6,942 bases of DNA from CALFUK01 sp964450495 (GTDB taxonomy: Bacteria > Bacteroidota > Bacteroidia > Chitinophagales > Saprospiraceae): NCBI GenBank assembly GCA_964450495.1, contig CAYVFU010000160.1, forward strand, positions 1 through 6,942, in the 5' to 3' direction. A program made the translations under genes and the position numbers. This document shows positions 1 through 5,003 of this stretch, piece by piece. Below the pieces are notes generated by a model. The model did not search any database and was not told the origin of the DNA. It saw only the letters and a program-made list of their open reading frames with translations. The first letter of the stretch is position 1. Each line of letters opens with the position of its first letter.

Positions 1-95
1 TTTATTGCCTATGTACTGAAAACAAGTCTTTCAAAATATTCAAAGGTAGGAGGTCATTTAAATTACCACGCCTTAACCCCAAGACCCAACTAATC

Positions 96-1748
96 CTAGT
101 GCTCTTTTTCTTTAGACGTGTTCTTGACTTCGTCAGTCTTTACCGTTGTCTCAATATCGCGCACGATAACAATACTTTTATTACGAGCATTATTTCCAGA
201 CGTCTTGAAAAGCAAATCAACATCTTCATCGCCTGTAAAATTATCTGTGTTACATTCTGAAATTTCTACTTCTGTTGTCATCTCCACTTTATGATCATGC
301 AGTGGTGCAGTCAACGTCGCGACAACAGTTTTTTTTTGATCGTCTCTTAAAAATGAAACTTCGACTTGATCGCCTGGGACTTTATCCGAAAGGTTAGATA
401 TTAAAGATTCTATTGTGTTAATTTGAGCACCGTCAACGTGGGTTATTACATCACCTGCTAGAATACCAACTTTTGCTGCAGCTGAATTGTCAACAATGTC
501 ATTCACCAAAATGCCATTTTCTGCATCCTGAATCATCACACCAAATTGTGCTTTATTAGGAGTCATTGTCTTATACTCGTGTCCGTTAAGCAGACCCATT
601 CCTCCTTTCTCCATTTTCTCCATGTGTTTCTTCATCTCTGCTGGCATCTCTCCTTCGCCATCCCATTCTATAACTTTAGTATTGCCATTTTCATCGATAA
701 ATTTCATCACACGTTTCTCCTTGGTTTTCCCACCAACTTTCTCCAGTTTGATGTTGTGTTTATCAAGCACTTGTTTGACTTCATCAGGCAATTGTTCACC
801 ATCTTTCAACTTAATGATGTGGAGATCATGATCGTCATTTGATTTGAGGTCTTTCTTTTCTATCCGAATTTGTTTTTTTATTCTCACAGGTTCATCACCT
901 GTCTTTTTCTCTTTCGCATCATTGATTAATTGGTCAATATCAACACCGTACTGTTCCAATTCTTCTTTCAGTTCATCAGAGATTTCTTCGTCTTTATCTA
1001 ACTCTATCTTATAGACTTTCACCTCATGCTCTGATGAATGGCCATGTGCATGATCTCCATCTTTTTCAATTTCAATCTCATAGTCACCTGTACCTTCACC
1101 ACCAGAAAGTACATTAACATCTATACCCAGATCATCTAAAGTTTTTTGAATTTCTTCAGGAATCTCACCTTCATCTACCCACTTCATTTTTTGGACATTC
1201 CCATCTTCTTCTATAGTCAACTCAACAGTGCGTTTTTCTACACCATCATTGATTTCAGAAGCGACATTTACATCTACAGTGCGACTTTGTTTTTCAATAG
1301 CATTGGCTGCATCGACTGTTACAGTCATTTCGTCATCTGTACGAAATAGTTGGATGTCTACACCATGTGCTTTTAATTGATTTTCTACACTTGCTGGAAT
1401 ACCTTCTCCGCTGTCTTCCCAAGCAATGACTTCTTTGTTAGTACCATCATCAATGGTCACTTCAAACGTACTGACTTCTTTACCATCTTTAAGCGCTTTA
1501 TTTACATTCACAGAAATATCTTTCTCTTTGTCAGCACTTTCAGAACCTATGAAAATCGCTTTGCCTGCAACTTCTTTATCCGTTCCATCTTTACTGATCC
1601 ACACATTCTTCTCAGAGTTAGCATCAGGAGATGATGATTCTATAATCATAACTTTCTTTTCCTTGACTTCTTGCGTTTCTTGTGCAAAGTTGGGTGTGCT
1701 GGCAGCTAGAATTATACCTAATGCCAATATGAATATGATTTGTTTCAT
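96..1748 (-). CDS. Secreted PDZ-domain protein with five degenerate internal repeats
   Basis: This 550-residue protein starts at ATG 1746-1748 with a signal peptide: Lys2, a hydrophobic stretch at residues 4-16, and a probable cleavage site near the FAQ at 21-23, so it is exported. Residues 77-381 hold about five degenerate copies of a unit: a beta-like strand, an acidic or DG turn, often a Trp (W110, W190, W362), then G-E-(I/M)-P and an amphipathic helix often ending in (H/Y/L)-G-(V/I)-D-(I/V). A PDZ domain follows at about 398-482, with carboxylate-loop-like FGVM at 402-405 and a typical GILAGDVI at 428-435. PDZ domains usually bind C-terminal peptides. No protease catalytic domain is visible, so this is not an HtrA/DegP-type enzyme. 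A His cluster (H233, H235, H237, H241) lies between repeats, and the protein is strongly acidic. The 68-residue C-terminal tail is unrecognised. The gene is separated from upstream RNase G by a terminator-like hairpin and its own promoter, so it is probably a separate transcription unit. Export and PDZ are confident; the function is unknown. Confidence 0.8.
   Translation of the reverse strand: MKQIIFILALGIILAASTPNFAQETQEVKEKKVMIIESSSPDANSEKNVWISKDGTDKEVAGKAIFIGSESADKEKDISVNVNKALKDGKEVSTFEVTIDDGTNKEVIAWEDSGEGIPASVENQLKAHGVDIQLFRTDDEMTVTVDAANAIEKQSRTVDVNVASEINDGVEKRTVELTIEEDGNVQKMKWVDEGEIPEEIQKTLDDLGIDVNVLSGGEGTGDYEIEIEKDGDHAHGHSSEHEVKVYKIELDKDEEISDELKEELEQYGVDIDQLINDAKEKKTGDEPVRIKKQIRIEKKDLKSNDDHDLHIIKLKDGEQLPDEVKQVLDKHNIKLEKVGGKTKEKRVMKFIDENGNTKVIEWDGEGEMPAEMKKHMEKMEKGGMGLLNGHEYKTMTPNKAQFGVMIQDAENGILVNDIVDNSAAAKVGILAGDVITHVDGAQINTIESLISNLSDKVPGDQVEVSFLRDDQKKTVVATLTAPLHDHKVEMTTEVEISECNTDNFTGDEDVDLLFKTSGNNARNKSIVIVRDIETTVKTDEVKNTSKEKEH
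606..1520 (-). repeat. Protein-level tandem repeat region in the PDZ protein (five degenerate copies)
   Basis: This stretch encodes residues 77-381 of the PDZ protein. The clearest pair is residues 77-135 against 157-214, which align over nearly 59 positions with one gap, sharing D-x-x-V-N-V, an acidic turn, a Trp, G-E-x-I-P and a final helix plus G-(V/I)-D-(I/V). A third copy at about 223-274 and a fourth at about 287-337 lack the Trp segment but keep the acidic strand, the helix and the terminal motif (YGVDI and HNIKL). A fifth copy at about 345-381 regains the Trp and G-E-M-P and runs towards the PDZ domain. The repetition is visible in protein, not in DNA, so the duplications are old. I know no family name for the unit. 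Confidence 0.6.
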
Positions 1749-1765
1749 ACCAAAATAGTTTGATT

Positions 1766-1773
1766 CAAAAATA
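1766..1773 (-). promoter_or_regulatory. Bacteroidota-type -7 promoter element of the PDZ gene
   Basis: Read on the minus strand these bases are TATTTTTG, an exact match to the TAnnTTTG -7 element used by the primary sigma factor of Bacteroidota. It lies 17 bases before the ATG at 1748, so transcription would begin near 1759-1762 with a leader of only 11-14 bases. The -33 TTTG box is not clear: the only candidate at about the right distance is the T-run on the minus strand of 1796-1800, which also serves the preceding terminator-like hairpin. The match, position and strand all agree, but an 8-base motif in AT-rich DNA can occur by chance. Confidence 0.5.
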
Positions 1774-1781
1774 ATAGAAAT

Positions 1782-1793
1782 AGTCTTAAGACT
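1782..1793. promoter_or_regulatory. 12-bp perfect palindrome, possible operator of the PDZ gene
   Basis: The sequence AGTCTTAAGACT is identical on both strands. It sits in the spacer between the -7 element at 1766-1773 and where a -33 box should be, so a dimeric regulator bound here would block RNA polymerase. Position and symmetry suggest an operator; no cognate regulator is encoded in the window. Confidence 0.35.
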
Positions 1794-1795
1794 CG

Positions 1796-1819
1796 AAAAA
1801 TGACAGGGACGTTATGTCA
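1796..1819 (-). terminator. Weak terminator-like hairpin after RNase G
   Basis: On the minus strand TGACA and TGTCA (plus positions 1815-1819 and 1801-1805) can form a 5-bp stem with a 9-base loop, followed directly by five T residues. The first arm overlaps the last codons of the RNase G gene, whose stop is at 1812-1814. The stem is short, so it may terminate only partially. Its location between RNase G and a gene with its own promoter supports a role. Confidence 0.35.
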
Positions 1820-3377
1820 GCTGATTCAGCCTTATTTCGTCCTCATTCTTATCGAAGAATTTGTATTCATTCAAGCCAAAATCATCATTTTTATAAATTT
1901 TGACCCACTTCATATATTTCTTATACCATTGATACTGCTTTCGCGGAATGAACCCAGCAGTCAAAAATGCATGTATATATGGATGTACATGTAGTCGAAT
2001 GCTTGACTTTGGTCTAGACTGTATGACTTGTTCGAGATCTCTATTAATCTCATCTTCTAGTAAGATCGTTGCGTTCACTTTACCTGTACCGTTACATTCT
2101 GAACACTTTTCTGTTGTGTCAATATTAACTTCTGGTCTTACACGTTGACGCGTAATCTGCATTAGGCCAAACTTACTTAAAGTTAGAATGGTATGCTGTG
2201 CACGATCTGGTTTCATGGCAGCTTTCATTGCCTTGTACAGCTTTGTTTTGTTATCGGCGGTACGCATATCTATGAAATCAATGATGATCAATCCACCAAT
2301 ATCTCGCAATCTGAGTTGTCTAGCAATCTCATGTGCCGCTTCCATATTCACAGAAATAGCTGCTGTCTCTTGATCGAGCCGTTTCATTTTAGGTCCACTA
2401 TTTACATCAATCACATGCATAGCTTCGGTATGCTCAATAACCAAATAAGCCCCACTACCCATTGTATAGGTCTTCCCGAAACTTGACTTAATTTGTCTAG
2501 TCACGCCATAATGATCGAATATTGGTTTTTTACCCTTGTACTGGGATACTATTTTCGTTTGTTCAGGAGAGATTGTATTGAGGTAATTCTTAACATTATA
2601 AAATGTTGTTGGCTCATTAACAATAATCTTATTAAATGAGTTATTGAGTATATCTCTCAAAAGTCCATTTGTCTTGTCCATTTCATCCATGAGTTTTCTT
2701 GGCTCCTGTCCTTTTTGGAGTTCCTTGAACATTTCATCCCATTTCTGCATTAATCCGCGCATCTCCTCGTGAAGCTCTGCTACTTTCTTGCCTTCTGCTG
2801 CTGTACGCAAGATTAGTCCAAAGTTCTTTGGTTTGATGCTTTCAGCCAATAGCTTAAGTCTTTTGCGTTCGTCTGAAGAAGCAATTTTCTTTGAAATAGC
2901 GATTCCATTATTGAAAGGTGTCATCACCATATACCTGCCTGGAATAGTAATTTCACAAGTCAATCGCGGTCCTTTTGTAGAGATAGGCTCTTTGAGAACT
3001 TGTACAAGAACACGATAATTTCGCTGAAAGACATTCTGAATTTTACCATTCTTCGGATTATCCCGCTCCATTTCAAAGTTGGAAAGCATAGGACTATTGA
3101 TTTGCCCATAGATTGTACCCTTTGTCAATTTTAACAAAGATTTTATCTGTGGACCAAGATCTGTATAGTGAAGAAAAGCGTCTTTTCGAACGCCGATGTC
3201 CATGAATGTGGCATTTAACCCTGGCATTAGCTTTTTGATCGACCCTAAAAAGATGTCGCCAACCGCTATTTGGGTATTTGCTTTTTGCTTGTGTATTTCA
3301 ACAAGCTTCCTGTTTTCAATCAATGCAATTTCAACATTAGTATCATTTGCGTTGATAACTAAATCATTATTAGTCAT
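1812..3377 (-). CDS. rng: Ribonuclease G (RNase E/G family endoribonuclease)
   Basis: This 521-residue protein is a single-strand-specific endoribonuclease of the RNase E/G family, involved in rRNA 5' maturation and mRNA decay, acting on 5'-monophosphorylated RNA. The S1-like RNA-binding domain spans about residues 38-128. The 5'-sensor signature LILRTA includes R191-T192, equivalent to E. coli RNase E R169-T170. The catalytic Mg2+-binding aspartates are D324 (in IDVNSG) and D367 (in IDFIDM), 43 residues apart exactly as D303 and D346 in E. coli RNase E. The Zn-link cysteines C425 and C428 lie in CSECNGTG. RQLRLRDIGG precedes the second aspartate as expected. The protein ends soon after the small domain, without the long disordered degradosome-scaffold tail of RNase E, so it is RNase G-sized. 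The start ATG at 3375-3377 follows an A-rich leader containing an AAGGA. No key residue is missing. A 180-base structured leader separates it from the HU/TPR/mS38-like genes upstream. Confidence 0.96.
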   Translation of the reverse strand: MTNNDLVINANDTNVEIALIENRKLVEIHKQKANTQIAVGDIFLGSIKKLMPGLNATFMDIGVRKDAFLHYTDLGPQIKSLLKLTKGTIYGQINSPMLSNFEMERDNPKNGKIQNVFQRNYRVLVQVLKEPISTKGPRLTCEITIPGRYMVMTPFNNGIAISKKIASSDERKRLKLLAESIKPKNFGLILRTAAEGKKVAELHEEMRGLMQKWDEMFKELQKGQEPRKLMDEMDKTNGLLRDILNNSFNKIIVNEPTTFYNVKNYLNTISPEQTKIVSQYKGKKPIFDHYGVTRQIKSSFGKTYTMGSGAYLVIEHTEAMHVIDVNSGPKMKRLDQETAAISVNMEAAHEIARQLRLRDIGGLIIIDFIDMRTADNKTKLYKAMKAAMKPDRAQHTILTLSKFGLMQITRQRVRPEVNIDTTEKCSECNGTGKVNATILLEDEINRDLEQVIQSRPKSSIRLHVHPYIHAFLTAGFIPRKQYQWYKKYMKWVKIYKNDDFGLNEYKFFDKNEDEIRLNQLT

Positions 3378-3384
3378 TTATATC

Positions 3385-3442
3385 CTTATTTACCGATGAG
3401 TATTGGGACTCATCACAGTATTAGGCCTTGCTGGTAAATAAG
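3385..3442 (-). promoter_or_regulatory. Composite RNA stem structure in the RNase G leader
   Basis: In the leader RNA, CUUAUUUACC (plus 3433-3442) is perfectly complementary to GGUAAAUAAG (plus 3385-3394), forming a 10-bp stem. Inside it, GAUGAGU and ACUCAUC (plus 3408-3414 and 3395-3401) form a perfect 7-bp hairpin with a 6-base loop, abutting the 3' arm of the outer stem so that the two helices could stack. The remaining 18 bases (3415-3432) form a one-sided bulge. The structure ends 7 bases before the RNase G start codon, and the SD-like AAGGA partly overlaps the outer stem. No T-run follows, so it is not a terminator. A role in translational control or RNase G autoregulation is inference; E. 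coli rne is autoregulated through leader hairpins. Confidence 0.5.
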
Positions 3443-3491
3443 CGTCTGTATTAAAATAAACCCTTTCCTATGTCAGGATGGTCATATTTTA

Positions 3492-3534
3492 AGGAAGGTT
3501 AATAGTAAGCTTGGTTGGATTGGATTAACCTCCT
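3492..3534 (-). repeat. Imperfect inverted repeat (hairpin) in the RNase G leader
   Basis: On the minus strand AGGAGGTTAAT (plus 3524-3534) and ATTAACCTTCCT (plus 3492-3503) pair over 11 bp with a single bulged base, around a 20-base loop. No T-run follows either arm. The first arm contains a perfect Shine-Dalgarno-like AGGAGG, but no start codon lies at a usable distance. It may be a processing or stability element between the mS38-like gene and RNase G; its function is unknown. Confidence 0.35.
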
Positions 3535-3563
3535 AAGAGAAGAAAATAGTGTTAAAACTATTT
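3535..3563 (-). terminator. Candidate weak terminator of the HU-TPR-mS38-like operon
   Basis: AAATAGT and ACTATTT (plus 3557-3563 and 3544-3550) form a perfect 7-bp stem with a 6-base loop on the minus strand, followed by a pyrimidine run of mixed T and C (plus 3535-3543). The stop codon of the mS38-like gene lies in the first arm. The stem is almost all A-T, so termination is probably weak and some transcripts may read on into RNase G. Confidence 0.3.
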
Positions 3564-3653
3564 ATTTTTCTTCTTGTGTCTGTTTTTACGCAATCTCTTT
3601 TTTCTTTTGTGAGTCGCGATCTTATGTCGTTTTCTTTTTTTACCGCAAGGCAT
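3558..3653 (-). CDS. mS38/bS22-like small ribosomal protein (AURKAIP1/COX24 C-terminal domain)
   Basis: This 31-codon gene (ATG 3651-3653, TAG 3558-3560) encodes MPCGKKRKRHKIATHKRKKR followed by LRKNRHKKKNK. Twenty of its 31 residues are Lys, Arg or His. The pattern K-K-R-K-R-x-K-(I/M)-x-x-H-K-R-x-K-x-L-R-x-x-R is the COX24/AURKAIP1 C-terminal signature, found in mitochondrial mS38, in the 33-residue actinobacterial bS22, and in tiny Bacteroidota proteins that usually begin MPSGKKRKRHK. Family members bind the small ribosomal subunit rRNA near the decoding region, so this is most likely a 30S component. It begins 20 bases after the TPR gene stop, so it belongs to the HU-TPR operon, and its leader is A/T-rich without a strong Shine-Dalgarno. 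Cys3 in place of the usual Ser is the only oddity. Its length falls below most gene-finder cut-offs. The family match is strong from pattern; ribosomal association is inferred from homologs. Confidence 0.85.
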   Translation of the reverse strand: MPCGKKRKRHKIATHKRKKRLRKNRHKKKNK

Positions 3654-3673
3654 AACCTATATATTTTAAACTA

Positions 3674-4462
3674 TTATTCGAAATCATCACAGCGCCGAGT
3701 AAATATTTCGGCTGCCGAAAAGTCCTGCAAAGATTCATATACTTTTGCTAGCATACAAATTGTAGAGCGATTATTTGGCTCGATTTCTAAAGAAGCTGTC
3801 AATCTGTCTTTAGCTCTGTCCCATTGATTCGTCTGAATCGCAAGCCTTCCCAGCTGATTTAGTACTTTAACGTTCTTTGGGTAATCATCGTTCAATGAAA
3901 GCAACATTTGTATACCTTTCATTGGATTATCTGCTGGAGGCACCTCTACATTCAGTAATGCCATGTTTACCCTATGATCTAAATTCTCAGGTTCTTCAGA
4001 CACAGCATTCTCAAAAGCACGAAGCGCATGTTGTCGACAGTATTGCTTAACCTTATCTTCATTTTTACTCTTAGCACATAAGGTAAAAGTCGTGCCTGCA
4101 ATACCCCAAGATGTCCCTGTGTTTCTCAATTTAGCAATTTCCTCTGCATAATGGCCTGATACTTCAGGAAATCCAAAACCATACCACTCCTTCGCTAAAA
4201 CCTCCATTTGCATTGCTTTCAAAGTATCGTCTGATGCTGCTTGCAGCTCCATCTCTGCAATGCCTATCACCCCGTTTTGCCTGGAGTCAAGCTTCTTTTT
4301 GGCATCAGCCATCAATACTCTTACATCTGTAGTTTCGAAATTGAGTGCTCGAGATTGCTCGAGTTCTGCTTGCTTCTTAGGCTTTGTATCAAATCCAAAA
4401 TAGAGAATAGCAAATAAAAGGATAGCCCCACCAATGAAAGCTAATTGTGTTTTTGACAACAC
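3674..4462 (-). CDS. Membrane-anchored TPR-repeat protein
   Basis: This 262-residue protein has an N-terminal hydrophobic segment (about residues 7-23) with no evident cleavage site, so it is probably a single-pass inner-membrane protein with the rest on the periplasmic side (topology inferred). The C-terminal half contains tetratricopeptide-like helical pairs: about 142-175, then a clear repeat at about 196-229 (NVKVLNQLGRLAIQTNQWDR onward, with A/L/Y packing positions and a P at 229) and another at about 230-260. TPRs mediate protein-protein contacts. The start is GTG at 4460-4462, because stop codons lie immediately upstream in frame; a TTG at the next codon is the only close alternative. 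HU ends 3 bases upstream (TAA TAA GTG), indicating translational coupling. The order HU, TPR protein, mS38-like gene, RNase G looks like an arrangement I recall from other Bacteroidota. The partner and exact role are unknown. Confidence 0.85.
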   Translation of the reverse strand: MLSKTQLAFIGGAILLFAILYFGFDTKPKKQAELEQSRALNFETTDVRVLMADAKKKLDSRQNGVIGIAEMELQAASDDTLKAMQMEVLAKEWYGFGFPEVSGHYAEEIAKLRNTGTSWGIAGTTFTLCAKSKNEDKVKQYCRQHALRAFENAVSEEPENLDHRVNMALLNVEVPPADNPMKGIQMLLSLNDDYPKNVKVLNQLGRLAIQTNQWDRAKDRLTASLEIEPNNRSTICMLAKVYESLQDFSAAEIFTRRCDDFE

Positions 4463-4465
4463 TTA

Positions 4466-4783
4466 TTAAGATTCTTTTTCGCTTAAATCTTCCGGAAGTA
4501 ATTTTACGTTCTGTTTAACCTGCTCAACAAATATCTTTGCCGGCTTGAAAGAAGGGATGTAGTGTTCTGGAATTTCGATTGCCACATTCTTTTTAATGTG
4601 TCTTCCAATTTTTCTTGCTCTTTTCTTTATCACGAATGACCCAAATCCTCTTATATAGACATTCTCACCTTCAGATAGGGTACTTTTGATTTCTTTAAAG
4701 AAGGTTTCTAGTGTTACCAAAACGTCTACTTTGGGAACACCAGTCTTCTCGGATATTGTAGCTACTAAATCAGCCTTTCTCAT
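4466..4783 (-). CDS. HU/IHF-family DNA-binding protein
   Basis: This 105-residue protein is a member of the HU/IHF family of dimeric, DNA-bending nucleoid proteins. Residues 1-45 form the helical dimerisation part, with MRKADLVATISEKTG at the N-terminus. The signature GFGSF is at 46-50, and the two-stranded DNA-binding arm runs over about 51-75, followed by PSFKPAKIF at 77-85. At the arm tip, where classical HU has R-N-P-x-T-G with a DNA-intercalating proline, this protein reads GRHIKKNVAIEIP, so that proline is absent; the Bacteroidota homologs I recall are similar (GRNISKN). A charged C-terminal tail of about 15 residues extends past the normal 90-residue length. The start ATG is at 4781-4783. 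It is the first gene of the leftward operon, overlapping nothing and coupled to the TPR gene through TAA TAA GTG. Whether it acts more like HU or IHF cannot be judged from sequence alone. Confidence 0.93.
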   Translation of the reverse strand: MRKADLVATISEKTGVPKVDVLVTLETFFKEIKSTLSEGENVYIRGFGSFVIKKRARKIGRHIKKNVAIEIPEHYIPSFKPAKIFVEQVKQNVKLLPEDLSEKES

Positions 4784-4818
4784 TCGCTATTATTTTGATT
4801 CTTAGTCGGTTATGCTTT

Positions 4819-4843
4819 CGCACCCTATTTTTAACAGGGGGCG
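4819..4843. repeat. GC-rich imperfect inverted repeat in the HU leader
   Basis: CGCACCC (4819-4825) and GGGGGCG (4837-4843) form six G-C pairs with one mismatch around an 11-base A/T loop. This is the only GC-rich patch in the AT-rich divergent region, and it lies about 35 bases before the HU start codon. CTTAG (4801-4805) and CTAAG (4844-4848) are a further complementary pair flanking it asymmetrically. No T-run follows on either strand, so it is not a terminator. It could be an mRNA leader hairpin or a protein-binding site for the HU operon. Confidence 0.3.
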
Positions 4844-4971
4844 CTAAGATCGTCATTTATTGGATTTATCAAAAGATTTTGTCTTTTTTTTCGAGAGATA
4901 TTTATTTCATAACTCTTTGCATATGAATATTTTATGCGGATTCTTCATCAAATTCATGCCTTTCTATTATA

Positions 4972-4985
4972 TAGTTTTATCTTTT
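4972..4985 (+). promoter_or_regulatory. Candidate -7 promoter elements of yicC
   Basis: Two overlapping 8-mers, TAGTTTTA (4972-4979) and TATCTTTT (4978-4985), each match the Bacteroidota TAnnTTTG element at all fixed positions but the last. They sit 18-25 bases before the preferred ATG at 5004, which would give a very short leader. No TTG or TTTG is found at the -33 distance, so this is a weak call. For the opposite (HU) promoter the best match I found is TGAATTTG on the minus strand at 4949-4956, one mismatch away and too poorly supported to call. Confidence 0.22.
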
Positions 4986-5003
4986 CGACTCTAAAATGTG
5001 AAT

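Noticed and set aside
52..67. Quasi-palindrome GGTCATTTAAATTACC downstream of the PDZ gene, considered as an operator or terminator.
   Set aside because: It has a central mismatch pair, no T-run and no gene beginning next to it; the first 95 bases otherwise show nothing I can support.
546..1758. Several open frames on the plus strand opposite the PDZ gene.
   Set aside because: They are low-complexity shadows of a Lys/Glu-rich gene with no family motifs and no promoter, and the minus-strand frame has a signal peptide and a PDZ domain.
3385..3442. The inverted repeats in the RNase G leader considered as terminal repeats of a small mobile element or as an intrinsic terminator.
   Set aside because: There is no target duplication or T-run, and the inner hairpin abuts the outer arm as in a folded RNA, so an RNA leader structure is the better reading.
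3511..3526. Short TTGG/TTGGA tandem motif, considered as a repeat array.
   Set aside because: Only about three imperfect units of 4-5 bases, within expectation for AT-rich DNA.
3549..3827. A plus-strand open frame starting MLKLFIFLLVSVF, resembling a signal-peptide protein.
   Set aside because: It is antisense to the mS38-like gene and the end of the TPR gene; the Phe/Leu-rich start is the complement of the Lys/Arg codons of the real gene.
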